Shown here: piece by piece, positions 28,634-36,513 of the stretch
Position numbering within the stretch: position 1 is the first letter of the stretch
Layout of the letters: every line of letters begins with the position of its first letter
Source of the DNA: Nitrospirillum iridis
Lineage (GTDB): Bacteria > Pseudomonadota > Alphaproteobacteria > Azospirillales > Azospirillaceae
DNA: 64,000 nucleotides
Assembly (NCBI RefSeq): GCF_014205765.1
Contig: NZ_JACIIZ010000004.1
Coordinates: 408,101 to 472,100, forward strand
Direction: 5' to 3'
Position numbers and translations under genes: made by a program
The notes under the pieces: model-generated
Told to the model about the DNA's origin: nothing
The model's input: only the letters and a program-made list of their open reading frames with translations
Database searches by the model: none

Positions 28634-28753
28634 ATCGACGAGCGGGTCCAGGCCTTCCTGGGCCGTCCGCTGACGGGCGACTGGCCCTATCTGTGGCTGG
28701 ACACCACCTATCTCAAGCAGCGAGAGGGCGGGCGTACCGTCTCCGTCGCCGCC
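28630..28753 (+). pseudogene. IS256-family (mutator) transposase, internal fragment
   Basis: About 40 residues on the plus strand: DERVQAFLGRPLTGDWPYLW, LDTTYLKQREGGRTVSVAAI. This is the region around a catalytic Asp (WLDTTY) of mutator-type transposases. No start, no end, no terminal repeats; flanked on one side by IS630 sequence and on the other by a TonB-receptor piece. Confidence 0.85.
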
Positions 28754-29145
28754 ATAACTCCGGACAACGTGATGTCCGTATCAGCGTCCGCCTGCCAAAG
28801 AAGCTTGCCTCGGCCTGCGATACTGCGATGCGTCTGAACGTCCTGGCCGGTAACCAGGTTCTTGCCGAAGCCGTCCCCCTGGTTCTCGCACATCACCGCC
28901 GTACTCGCCATAAGCCCCTTGGCCACCCCGCCGCTCACATAGCCCAACGTGCCAACCGTGTTGTAATTGCCGTAGGTGGTCTGCAGATCGGCGGTGAAAT
29001 CAGGTGTCGGCGTCCGGCTGGTCACCTGGATCAGGCCACCGGTCGCATTACGGCCAAACAGCGTACCCTGCGGCCCCTTGAGGACGGCCACCTGATCGAC
29101 GTTGATCAATGAAAACAACGCACCCGCTTGGCGAGGCGATGTAGA
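28754..29145 (-). pseudogene. TonB-dependent receptor, frameshifted internal fragment
   Basis: Plug domain and start of the barrel: SLINVDQVAVLKGPQGTLFG, RNATGGLIQVTSRTPTPDF, YGNYNTVGTLGYVSGGVA, KLLWQADADTDITLSGVMA. The upstream part GGVYIASP is in another frame from RQAGALFSL, so a frameshift lies near 29120-29140. The signal peptide, TonB box and most of the barrel are absent. It differs from the intact receptor at 2835-5771 in the conserved plug motifs, so it is a remnant of another gene. Confidence 0.85.
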
Positions 29146-29525
29146 CGCCACCACATACAAAGTGGTGGATGATCTTTGCTGGCGCGTAGCCCCCTATGTC
29201 AGCAATTGGAAGATAGGCGCACCGTGGCGCTGGGGTGATCGACACTCATCGCGAAGCGATAACTTCTGTGCCCGGCCCCATGAACACCGCGCCCGAGGCG
29301 GATACCAATATTTCAAGATTAATTCGGCAACGATTGTGACATCGGCGCTTCTGCTTCCTTTGCCGTGTGGTAATGTATAGTGCGCTGGCATGGCCCTTTT
29401 TCGGTATTGCTTCAGTGATGAGCATTGGCTGGCAATGGCGCGGGTGATCGATGTCGTGCAGACTGTACCGTGCTGGTTATTCTGAACCGATGGCGCGCCC
29501 TGGCTTATGACGAGGGAGACTGAGC
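29146..29525. other. Intergenic region with no recognised gene
   Basis: 380 nt between the broken receptor and the next gene, AT-richer than the surroundings. Six-frame reading gives no protein I recognise; it is probably decayed sequence plus the promoter of the gene at 29526. Confidence 0.4.
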
Positions 29526-29885
29526 ATGAAGACGACGATCAGCATCATGGCGGCTGTGGTCTATTTCAGTGTCGCGGCGACGGCCCTGGCCTCCAGTCCA
29601 GGCACGGGCGCGGCGGGCATGCCCGCGCTGCCCCATACGATCATCCCTCCGTCGGCGGGAATGGAAGTCAACTCATACTCCCCCCCTTACTTGCCACGCG
29701 CGCCGGAACCGACCGGCATGACCGACGCCACCAAGGCCCGGTTGACGGCGGTCGCGCGGCGGGTGGACACGCTGATTGACCAGCACAAATGTAGAGAAGC
29801 CGCCAGCACCGCGAATCAGGGCGGCCCCGTCATGGCCGATATGGCCGCCAAGATCTGCGCGCTACGTTATGGCGACGCGCAATAA
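29526..29885 (+). CDS. Small secreted protein, unknown function
   Basis: A 119-residue protein with a signal peptide (about 1-22, AATALASS). The mature half is Pro/Gly-rich, then a helical C-terminal part with two cysteines (DQHKCREA and AKICALRYG). GAGGGAG 8 nt before the ATG marks the start. It is the first intact gene after the mobile-element debris and is convergent with the HEXXH protein gene (3 nt between the stops). Confidence 0.65.
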   Translation: MKTTISIMAAVVYFSVAATALASSPGTGAAGMPALPHTIIPPSAGMEVNSYSPPYLPRAPEPTGMTDATKARLTAVARRVDTLIDQHKCREAASTANQGGPVMADMAAKICALRYGDAQ

Positions 29886-29888
29886 AGG

Positions 29889-30674
29889 TCAGACGATAAG
29901 CGCCTGAGGCTGCGCCGCCGCCTGCGCGGCCTGAACGATGCTGGCGTCGAGGGCGCCTTGTCCCTTGCGATAGGCGGCAGCGCCCTGGCGGCTGGTGATG
30001 CCGCCCAGCCCCACGCCGGCGGCGGCGGCACCCCGACCGTCACCACCGTCATTGCCCGTCGTCTGTTTCGCCTCCTGCCCCTGGGCGGCGACAATCCCGG
30101 CCTCGGCCTGGGCGGCGACCGCGCGGTCCTGACCGGACGGGTCCGCCGGCGCGAGCGCCGCCCGGCGCACGGTTTCAAGCTTGGTGATGGTCGCCTGGGG
30201 ATCACCTTGCACCGACCCGATATCGATGGAGACCTCGCCGGCGGTGGCATAGTGCTGTCCATCAGGGCCGGTGCTGAAGCTGAAGGTTTCTGACCCGGCA
30301 TAGGGGCCGCCTGCCGCCTTGTGCGCCGCCTCATGCGCCCGTACCGCCCGGTCGACCGCCTTCAGCTTGTCGACCTGTTGCTGCTGGGCATCGGTCAGCT
30401 TGCTGCCGTCGGCCGCCGTGCCCTTGCCTGCGGCGGCCTGCGTCGTGGATCCCCCGCCGCCAGACTGGGAAGCGTCATTCGGTGATCGGACCGCCGCCGG
30501 CCCGCTTCCCAAAGCACCCTGGCCATTCACCCCATAGGGATTGACCGGCTGCACCGGCTGGGTGGTATTGGTGGCAGTCCCTCCCTGCCCCGCCGTGACG
30601 ACAACGGCAGGGGTTTGGCCGGAAAGGGCGCGCGTCCACAAGGGGGCCGCGGAAATGCCACCGATGGCGGACAT
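29889..30674 (-). CDS. Putative HEXXH metalloprotease-like protein (CJM1_0395/SprA type)
   Basis: A 261-residue protein of the bacterial family described as putative metalloproteases of the CJM1_0395 type. The diagnostic stretch is VRAHEAAHKAAGGPYAGSET (HEAAH zinc motif, about 113-117), followed by SFSTGPDGQHYATAGEVSID. The N-terminal 85 residues are Gly/Ser/Thr-rich and look disordered; the C-terminus is Ala/Gly/Gln-rich. No signal peptide is evident. It lies downstream of flgE on the same strand, so a flagellar or surface role is possible but unproven. Confidence 0.8.
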   Translation of the reverse strand: MSAIGGISAAPLWTRALSGQTPAVVVTAGQGGTATNTTQPVQPVNPYGVNGQGALGSGPAAVRSPNDASQSGGGGSTTQAAAGKGTAADGSKLTDAQQQQVDKLKAVDRAVRAHEAAHKAAGGPYAGSETFSFSTGPDGQHYATAGEVSIDIGSVQGDPQATITKLETVRRAALAPADPSGQDRAVAAQAEAGIVAAQGQEAKQTTGNDGGDGRGAAAAGVGLGGITSRQGAAAYRKGQGALDASIVQAAQAAAQPQALIV

Positions 30675-30687
30675 GCCGATGCGTGTC

Positions 30688-30706
30688 GCATTATTCTTAA
30701 TAATGC
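30688..30706 (-). promoter_or_regulatory. Dyad in the promoter region of the HEXXH protein gene
   Basis: Perfect 8-bp inverted repeat GCATTATT / AATAATGC with a CTT centre, 14 nt upstream of the start codon at 30674. AT-rich and overlapping where a -10 would be expected: a candidate operator. Confidence 0.4.
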
Positions 30707-30862
30707 AACTATTTCAGCACCAACGGGCCGCGGACGCAAGACAAAGCCGCCCGCGCCCCTCTGGGTGCGGACGGCCCTGCAGCGTAAGCATCTGGAAAGT
30801 ATCGCCATCCAGGTCCGGACAGCGACGATATGTCCCGCCCGGACCGTCAAGCGATCAGGCCC

Positions 30863-33583
30863 TTACCTCTTCAGATTGATGGTGTCCTGCAACAGGTCGT
30901 CGGCGGTGGTGATGACCTTGGTGTTGGCGGTGTAGGACCGCTGCGCCACGATCAGCTGGGTGAATTCCGACGCGATATCGACGTTGGAGCCTTCCAGGCT
31001 GCTGCTGGCGATATCGCCCGCGCCGTTGACGCCCGTGTCGTTGAACCGGGCCTTGCCGCTGTCCACCGTCTCGGTGAAGACGTTGCCGGTGGAGCGGGAC
31101 AGGGCGTCGGGGTTGTTGAACAACACGATCGGAACCTTGGCGATGGTGCGCTGGCGGCCGTTGTCGTAATTGGCCAGCACGGTGCCGTCGGCGTTGATCT
31201 GCACGTCCTTGAAGGTGCCGGCCGGGCTGCCGTCCTGCACCTTGGAGGTGACGTTGATGCTGGTTCCGTCGAACTGGGTCAGGCCGGCGGGCTGGGCGAA
31301 GGTGCCAAGGTTCAGCACCATGTGCTGCAGGCCATAGCCGAAGTCGAAGTCGAAACCCACCTGGGCGGCGGAACCGCTGCTCTGGTCGGCGCTCACGGTG
31401 GCGTTGCCGGTGCCGATCGACGCCGTGTCCATATGGCTCAACGTGCCGGCCTTGGCGGTGGTGCCATCGGACAAGGTACCGCCAAAGGTCAGGCTGATAT
31501 GGCCCGGCGTCTTACCGACCACCACGCCCGGCGTCGCGGCGGTGGAGCCGCCAGGGATGCTGGTGTAGAAGGCGGACGAGTCCGTGTTGCCGGTCAGGGT
31601 GATGGTGCCACCCGACGAGGTCGCCTGTACCGGGATGCCGGAGATGGCGTTGATCTTGGCGGCGATCTTACCGCTGATGTCGCTGAGGCTCGTCTCCGTC
31701 CCGTCGGTCGTATAGCTGATGGCCTGGGAGAAGCTGGTCGGCACCACCTGGGTGGTGGCCAACGTGGCGTCGTTGGCCTTGGTGGACAGCTGCAGCACGC
31801 CGCTGCCCGACGAGGTCACCGTGAAGGGCGAGTTGGTATCGGCCGTGACCTTGGCCGCGAGATCCGTCACCACCGACGCCACGTCGGGATAGTTGGCGAT
31901 GTTGGCGTTGGTCATCTGCAGGTTATAGGTCGATGACCCCAACGTCACGGTATACAGCTGACCAACCGCGGGCGCGGTCGCCCCATAAAGGGTCTGGAAG
32001 TCATAGCTGTAGGTCGTCGGGGCGCCAGCGTTCAATGTCTCCACCGGCGTCACCGTCTTGGCTTGCGGTGACTGGATGGTGATGCTGTAGGTGGTGCCCA
32101 CGTCACCAGGCTGGCCGGTGATGCTGATCTTCTCCACCTCCTTTGAGCCGGTGATATTGCCGATGTAGGTCGACTGGGTGGCCGTGTTGGTCAAGCCTGG
32201 CGAGTCCGCCTTCGTCGACACCTGGGTGAAGGCGGTGTTCACGGCGGTCGCCTTGACGGTGACGGTGCCGTTGGACGGCGTCGCTGTGAAATTGCCGCTG
32301 AGGGTCGCGTTATTGTTGATCAGCGACGCCAACTTCTGGACCACGCCGTTGATGTTGGAGAGCGAGCCGAGGTTCTGGGGCGTCACCGTGACGGACACCG
32401 TCGTCCCGTTGACGTTCATGCTGTAGACGTCATCGATGTTGATGGTGCTACCCACGAAGGTGGAAGCACGGACTTCCTGGGTGCTTGCCGTGGCGCTCTG
32501 CACCAAGGAGTCGGTAGCCGTGTGCGTGGTGATCGCGCCCGCCGACACGCTTTGGTCCAGCGTGAACGGCGTGCCGGCGGTCTTAGACGTCAGGCGCAAA
32601 TCACCCGTGGTCGTGACGGCGGCCAGCACGCCGGAAGAGGTGTCGGCACCGTTGATCTTGTCGGCCAGCGCCTGGGCGATATCCTTCATCGAGCTGAATT
32701 GCGCGGCGTTGCTGGTGGTGATGCTCTGGCTATAGGTCGTGCCATTGACCACCACGGAGTAGGTGTCGCCAACATTGAAGCCGACACTCGGTGCCGTCGC
32801 CGCCGTGGCGAAGGTCACGTCACTGACCTGGGCGCGGTCATTCTTGCCGACCAGCAGGCTGGATTCGGTGACGGCGGCGGGGAAGCCGGTGCTGAGCAGC
32901 GACTGAATCGGCTGGGACCCCTGGGTACCATCGGCCGTGACGCCCAACTGCCAGGTATCGGCGGTGTTACCCTGCCGCCATGTCAGGTTCAGGTTGTGCG
33001 CCGTGCCGGCACTGTCATAGACCTGGATTTGGGTGGGGGTGACGGCGCCCGACGGGTCGGTGGGCAGGTTCGCCTTAAGGTCGATTTCCTTGGTCGGCAC
33101 CGGGCTGTCGATGTCCGATTGCACCTGCACCGGCGTGGCCGAGGTGGCGTACAGGCCGGTCGTGCTGTCATAGGCGAAGCCGTTGAGCGCGAAGCCCGAG
33201 TTGTTGACCAAGGTACGGGTGGAGTTCAGCGAGAAGCTGCCGTCGCGGGTGTAGAAGCGTTCCGTCGATGCCGATGTCGTGCCATTCACCGTCGTCAGTT
33301 TGCTGACGCTGAAGAAGCCGTTGCCGCGGATGGCAAGGTTGGTCGGCGTATCGGACGTCGAAATCGTACCCGACACGTTGTTCACGTAGTTGGGCGAGGC
33401 ATGGACGCCACCCGCCTGGTACTGGGTGCTGCTGGCGGAGATGACCAGGGATTCGAATGAGGTGTCGATGCGCTTGAAGCCCGTCGTCTGGGCGTTGGCG
33501 ATATTGTCGGAGATGTTGCTGAGCGCGGTGGACTGCGCCTGCAAACCCGAAATACCGACGGACATCGAGCCGAAAATGCTCAT
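30863..33583 (-). CDS. flgE: Flagellar hook protein FlgE (oversized)
   Basis: A 906-residue hook subunit, about twice the usual length. The N-terminal rod/hook motif is intact (SGLQAQSTALSNISDNIANAQTTGFK split over residues 12-37), as is the C-terminal helix (SNVDIASEFTQLIVAQRSYTANTK near 870-893). The extra length is in the middle (about 265-680), which contains several copies of a beta-rich repeat of the form VGDxYSVxxNGTTYS ... LAxxIN ... LTSKTAGTPF. A -24/-12 promoter precedes it. Exported by the flagellar type III system; the surface-exposed repeats should decorate the hook. Confidence 0.95.
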   Translation of the reverse strand: MSIFGSMSVGISGLQAQSTALSNISDNIANAQTTGFKRIDTSFESLVISASSTQYQAGGVHASPNYVNNVSGTISTSDTPTNLAIRGNGFFSVSKLTTVNGTTSASTERFYTRDGSFSLNSTRTLVNNSGFALNGFAYDSTTGLYATSATPVQVQSDIDSPVPTKEIDLKANLPTDPSGAVTPTQIQVYDSAGTAHNLNLTWRQGNTADTWQLGVTADGTQGSQPIQSLLSTGFPAAVTESSLLVGKNDRAQVSDVTFATAATAPSVGFNVGDTYSVVVNGTTYSQSITTSNAAQFSSMKDIAQALADKINGADTSSGVLAAVTTTGDLRLTSKTAGTPFTLDQSVSAGAITTHTATDSLVQSATASTQEVRASTFVGSTINIDDVYSMNVNGTTVSVTVTPQNLGSLSNINGVVQKLASLINNNATLSGNFTATPSNGTVTVKATAVNTAFTQVSTKADSPGLTNTATQSTYIGNITGSKEVEKISITGQPGDVGTTYSITIQSPQAKTVTPVETLNAGAPTTYSYDFQTLYGATAPAVGQLYTVTLGSSTYNLQMTNANIANYPDVASVVTDLAAKVTADTNSPFTVTSSGSGVLQLSTKANDATLATTQVVPTSFSQAISYTTDGTETSLSDISGKIAAKINAISGIPVQATSSGGTITLTGNTDSSAFYTSIPGGSTAATPGVVVGKTPGHISLTFGGTLSDGTTAKAGTLSHMDTASIGTGNATVSADQSSGSAAQVGFDFDFGYGLQHMVLNLGTFAQPAGLTQFDGTSINVTSKVQDGSPAGTFKDVQINADGTVLANYDNGRQRTIAKVPIVLFNNPDALSRSTGNVFTETVDSGKARFNDTGVNGAGDIASSSLEGSNVDIASEFTQLIVAQRSYTANTKVITTADDLLQDTINLKR

Positions 33584-33629
33584 GGTGCGGGCCCCCAGAA
33601 GAGCGGTTACGTATCTGGACCCCTAGGAA

Positions 33630-33645
33630 AGCAAAATGGATGCCA
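33630..33645 (-). promoter_or_regulatory. Sigma-54 (-24/-12) promoter of flgE
   Basis: On the minus strand TGGCATCCATTTTGCT, matching TGGCAYRNNNNTTGCW at all fixed positions except the seventh, with GG and GC 10 nt apart. It ends 46 nt before the flgE ATG, giving a leader of about 35 nt. Confidence 0.85.
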
Positions 33646-33804
33646 GATTGCGAAGATCGGGATGGTATCGCAGCATTTCCTTGACCCGCGTCGGGGCTGG
33701 CGAGGGCTCCATCACATAAGTGCCTGGTTTCCCTTGTCATTGCCTGGCTCGCCTGACTAAGGGCCACCCCCGGACATCCTTGTCCCCAAGCCAAGGCGGT
33801 GATC

Positions 33805-33852
33805 GCCCCGCCCTTCCCGCTTGGCAGGATGTGCCGGGGTGGGGCTTTTTTT
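33805..33852 (+). terminator. Plus-strand terminator without an assigned gene
   Basis: GCCCCGCCC (33805-33813) pairs with GGGTGGGGC (33837-33845; one G-U), with a nested GGCA / TGCC hairpin, followed by seven T (33846-33852). All known genes around it are on the minus strand. The 460-nt gap between flgE and the next gene holds otherwise only the flgE promoter and the terminator at 33946-33987. Confidence 0.6.
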
Positions 33853-33945
33853 CCTAGCTGGCACCAGCACTCGGCCGTTTCTTCCCGGTTCCCATCCGCC
33901 GGCGGGTTCGACCGCCTCGAAAAGCCCTGTCCCAAAAACGAGGAA

Positions 33946-33987
33946 AGCCGGGTCGGCATTCCCCCTTTTGGGGTAGCCGGCCCGGCC
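33946..33987 (-). terminator. Terminator of the flgK-flgL-orfX operon
   Basis: An 11-bp stem (GCCGGGTCGGC with GCCGGCCCGGC, one G-U pair) enclosing a second small hairpin CCCC-TTTT-GGGG. On the minus strand followed by TTTCCTCGTTTTTGG. It lies 58 nt after the stop of the gene at 34045. Confidence 0.65.
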
Positions 33988-34044
33988 CTTCCTGGTCCGT
34001 TCCTGCGGGCCCTTTTGGCCCTTGACGCGTCGGAGACGCCGGGA

Positions 34045-34323
34045 TCACGCGCCCGGCTTCACCGAGAATTCGCCGGAACGCACGCTTTCAGCCATGATTT
34101 CCAGGTATTCGGCGGTCGTGGTCTTGCCGTACTTGGCGAGGATGCCATAGACGGCGGCCATCACCGACATGGTGCCGATGGTGTCATAGGGCACGCCCTC
34201 GTTGGCGGCGTTCACCCAATAGGCGTTGAACTGGTCGAACAGGCGGACCCGCTGGGCCTCGTCGTTCAGGGGGGAAGCGATGGTGGCGTTGGCGAAGGCT
34301 TCGGCAGGCGAGTAGGCGTTCAT
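34045..34323 (-). CDS. Small protein in the flgKL operon, unknown function
   Basis: A 92-residue, helical, acidic protein with no signal peptide or membrane segment (SPAEAFANATIASPLNDEAQ, RVRLFDQFNAYWVNAANEG). It follows flgL by 12 nt with GGAG before its ATG and precedes the operon terminator, so it is co-expressed with the hook-filament junction proteins. It does not match FlaF, FlbT, FlgN or other export chaperones as I know them, though the size and position would suit a chaperone or regulator. Confidence 0.75.
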   Translation of the reverse strand: MNAYSPAEAFANATIASPLNDEAQRVRLFDQFNAYWVNAANEGVPYDTIGTMSVMAAVYGILAKYGKTTTAEYLEIMAESVRSGEFSVKPGA

Positions 34324-34335
34324 GGCGAGATCTCC

Positions 34336-36513
34336 TTAGCTCAGGAAGTTGACAAGGGATAGGGAAGCGATTTTGCCGGCGACCGTGTAGGCCCCCTGCT
34401 GCTGGTTCATCATCGCCTGCAACTGCGCGGCGACGGTGGTGGGATCGACGTTCTGGATGGTGCCGATCTGGGTTTCGATGTCCGCCAAGGCGTTCTGGTG
34501 GCTGGTCGACGCCGCGCCGAGCACGCTCTGCGCGTTCACCGTGCTGGCGTCCAGCTGCCGGATCTGCGACTGCGCCGCCACGATGGTGGAGCGGGCGCTG
34601 CTCATCAGCGCGGTGTAGTTGCCGGGGTTGCTGACCGCCGACAGCATCTGCTTGATGCCGATGACCAGGTTCTGGATGGCCGGATCGTTGGAGCTGACCC
34701 CATAGGTCGCCTGGGTGCTGTCATCGACGTTCAGCGTGCTGGCGGCGTAGGCCTGCGTGCTCTGCGCCCCGCTGGAATACTGGCTGTCGTAGACCGGCAG
34801 CACCGGCGGTTTGGTGATCGACGTGCTGAACGAGCTGGTGTCCTGGAAGGGATCCAGCGTGGTGGAGGTGAAGCTGTTCTGGTTGGTGTTGTTTTGCACC
34901 ACCGCCGTGGTGGCGAAGCGCTGCGAGCCGTTGCCGGTGAGCGTGATCGTCGCGGCACCGGTGCCGGTGCTGGTGATGGTGGCCTGGGCCGACGCCTTGG
35001 GATCCGCGTTGACCAGGTTCTGCAGCTTGTAAGCGACATAGCCCATGGCATCGCCGGCGACGATGGGCGGGGTGGCGGTCGGGACACCGTTGGCCTTCAT
35101 GTCGGCCAAATCGGCCGAACTCATGACATAGCTGTAGGTCGTGGGGGCGTCCACCTTGTCATAGGTGACATTGTTGGCCGGATTGGCGCTATCGCTCGTC
35201 ACATTGACGGTGTTGCGATTGCCCATCGTGACGGTGAAGACATCGCCCACGTCGACATTGGCGCCATTCAGGGTTATCTGGTCGATCTGCGACTGGGCCG
35301 CGACCGGGGGCACGGCGGTGGGATCGGCCGTCACCGCCTGCTGGGTCATGAACTTGGCGTAGGTCCCATCCAAGCCGTCGTTCGTGGCCGGGGTATAGGC
35401 GCTGGCGGGCGTGGCGGCACCGTCCAGCGTGTTGTTGTACCCGGGCTGGGTGTAGACGTTGGACTGGACATCGAAGGTATAGCCCGCATCCATGCCGGTG
35501 AACGTCAGCACGTTGCCCGAAACCGACGCCGTCACCGGTGGGTTCGGCTTCTGGCCGTTGGCGATCAGCGTCTGGTTGGGACCATTGATCTGTGACGCCA
35601 GGCCGTTGAGGATGTCGGACGGGCTGGTTTCGCTGCCGGTGGTGACATAGGTGTAGCGCTTGTCGCCCACGTACATTTCATAGGTGTCGCCGGCGACGCC
35701 CAGCGTGCCCTTGAAGGTCATCTTGCTGACCTGCTTGGTCGCGGACAGGTCGCCCACCGGCGCCGTGTCATAGCGGCTGCCGGAGAAGATGTAGCGGTCG
35801 CCAGCCTTGGTGTTCAGCAGGCTGGACAGCTGGGTCAGCGCTCCCTGCAGCAGCGCCTTGGGCGCCGACAGGTCGGGATAGTTCACGCTGAACGTGGCGC
35901 TGCCCGTGCCCTTCAGCTGGTTGATGTTCAGGCTGATGGCCGCGCCATCGCCAGGCCCACCCGTAATCTGAAAGGTCTGCTGGCCGTCATCGGGCGGAAC
36001 CGTGCTGAGGTTCAGGGTCTTGGTCGACACCCCACCCATGCCGTCCGCGACGGTGACGTCATAGCTGCCGGACTTGCCGCTTTTGGACGGCACGGCGGAG
36101 ACGGTATAGGTCGCTGCGGAGTTGAAGACCGACTTGGTGGTGTCAACCGCCAACCCCAGATTGCCGCTGTTTGACGCGGTGACGGCGGAAACGGTCGGCT
36201 TTCCGGCGCCCGCCGGGATATTGGCGGAGCTCAACAGGTTGGAGACGATGGTCTGCATCGACGACAGCGCCTTCTCCGTCGCGTTCACCTGGGTGGTGGC
36301 CGCCGTGATAGCGCTGGAGTAGCCGGTGCGCTGGGCATACTGGGCCTTCAGCGACAACAGCTGGCTGGCCTGCACCCCATATGCGGACAAGTCCTGCGAC
36401 TTGATACCCGAGGTGAACTGCTGTTGCAGGTCACCCAGGGACGACGAGGTGTTGTTCATGCCGCTGAGCATAGACAAGTAATTGCCGTAGGTGCTTACGC
36501 GGGAGATGGTCAT
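34336..36513 (-). CDS. flgL: Flagellar hook-filament junction protein FlgL (oversized)
   Basis: A 725-residue flagellin-fold protein; FlgL is usually about 300-400. N-terminal helix MTISRVSTYGNYLSMLSGMN ... QQFTSGIKSQDLSAYG and C-terminal ASTVNAQSVLGAASTSHQNALADIETQIGTIQNVD pair as in flagellins. The middle (about 260-545) carries large insertions with the same beta-repeat pattern as FlgE (VAGDTYEMYVGDKRYTYVTT ... LASQIN ... LTFTGMDAGYTFDV). Start overlaps the flgK stop by 4 nt (ATGA). Confidence 0.9.
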   Translation of the reverse strand: MTISRVSTYGNYLSMLSGMNNTSSSLGDLQQQFTSGIKSQDLSAYGVQASQLLSLKAQYAQRTGYSSAITAATTQVNATEKALSSMQTIVSNLLSSANIPAGAGKPTVSAVTASNSGNLGLAVDTTKSVFNSAATYTVSAVPSKSGKSGSYDVTVADGMGGVSTKTLNLSTVPPDDGQQTFQITGGPGDGAAISLNINQLKGTGSATFSVNYPDLSAPKALLQGALTQLSSLLNTKAGDRYIFSGSRYDTAPVGDLSATKQVSKMTFKGTLGVAGDTYEMYVGDKRYTYVTTGSETSPSDILNGLASQINGPNQTLIANGQKPNPPVTASVSGNVLTFTGMDAGYTFDVQSNVYTQPGYNNTLDGAATPASAYTPATNDGLDGTYAKFMTQQAVTADPTAVPPVAAQSQIDQITLNGANVDVGDVFTVTMGNRNTVNVTSDSANPANNVTYDKVDAPTTYSYVMSSADLADMKANGVPTATPPIVAGDAMGYVAYKLQNLVNADPKASAQATITSTGTGAATITLTGNGSQRFATTAVVQNNTNQNSFTSTTLDPFQDTSSFSTSITKPPVLPVYDSQYSSGAQSTQAYAASTLNVDDSTQATYGVSSNDPAIQNLVIGIKQMLSAVSNPGNYTALMSSARSTIVAAQSQIRQLDASTVNAQSVLGAASTSHQNALADIETQIGTIQNVDPTTVAAQLQAMMNQQQGAYTVAGKIASLSLVNFLS

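Noticed and set aside
33637..33651. Plus-strand TGGATGCCAGATTGC as a sigma-54 promoter for the orphan terminator
   Set aside because: GG and GC are correctly spaced, but the -24 box matches poorly and it overlaps the much better minus-strand flgE promoter, so it is probably coincidence.
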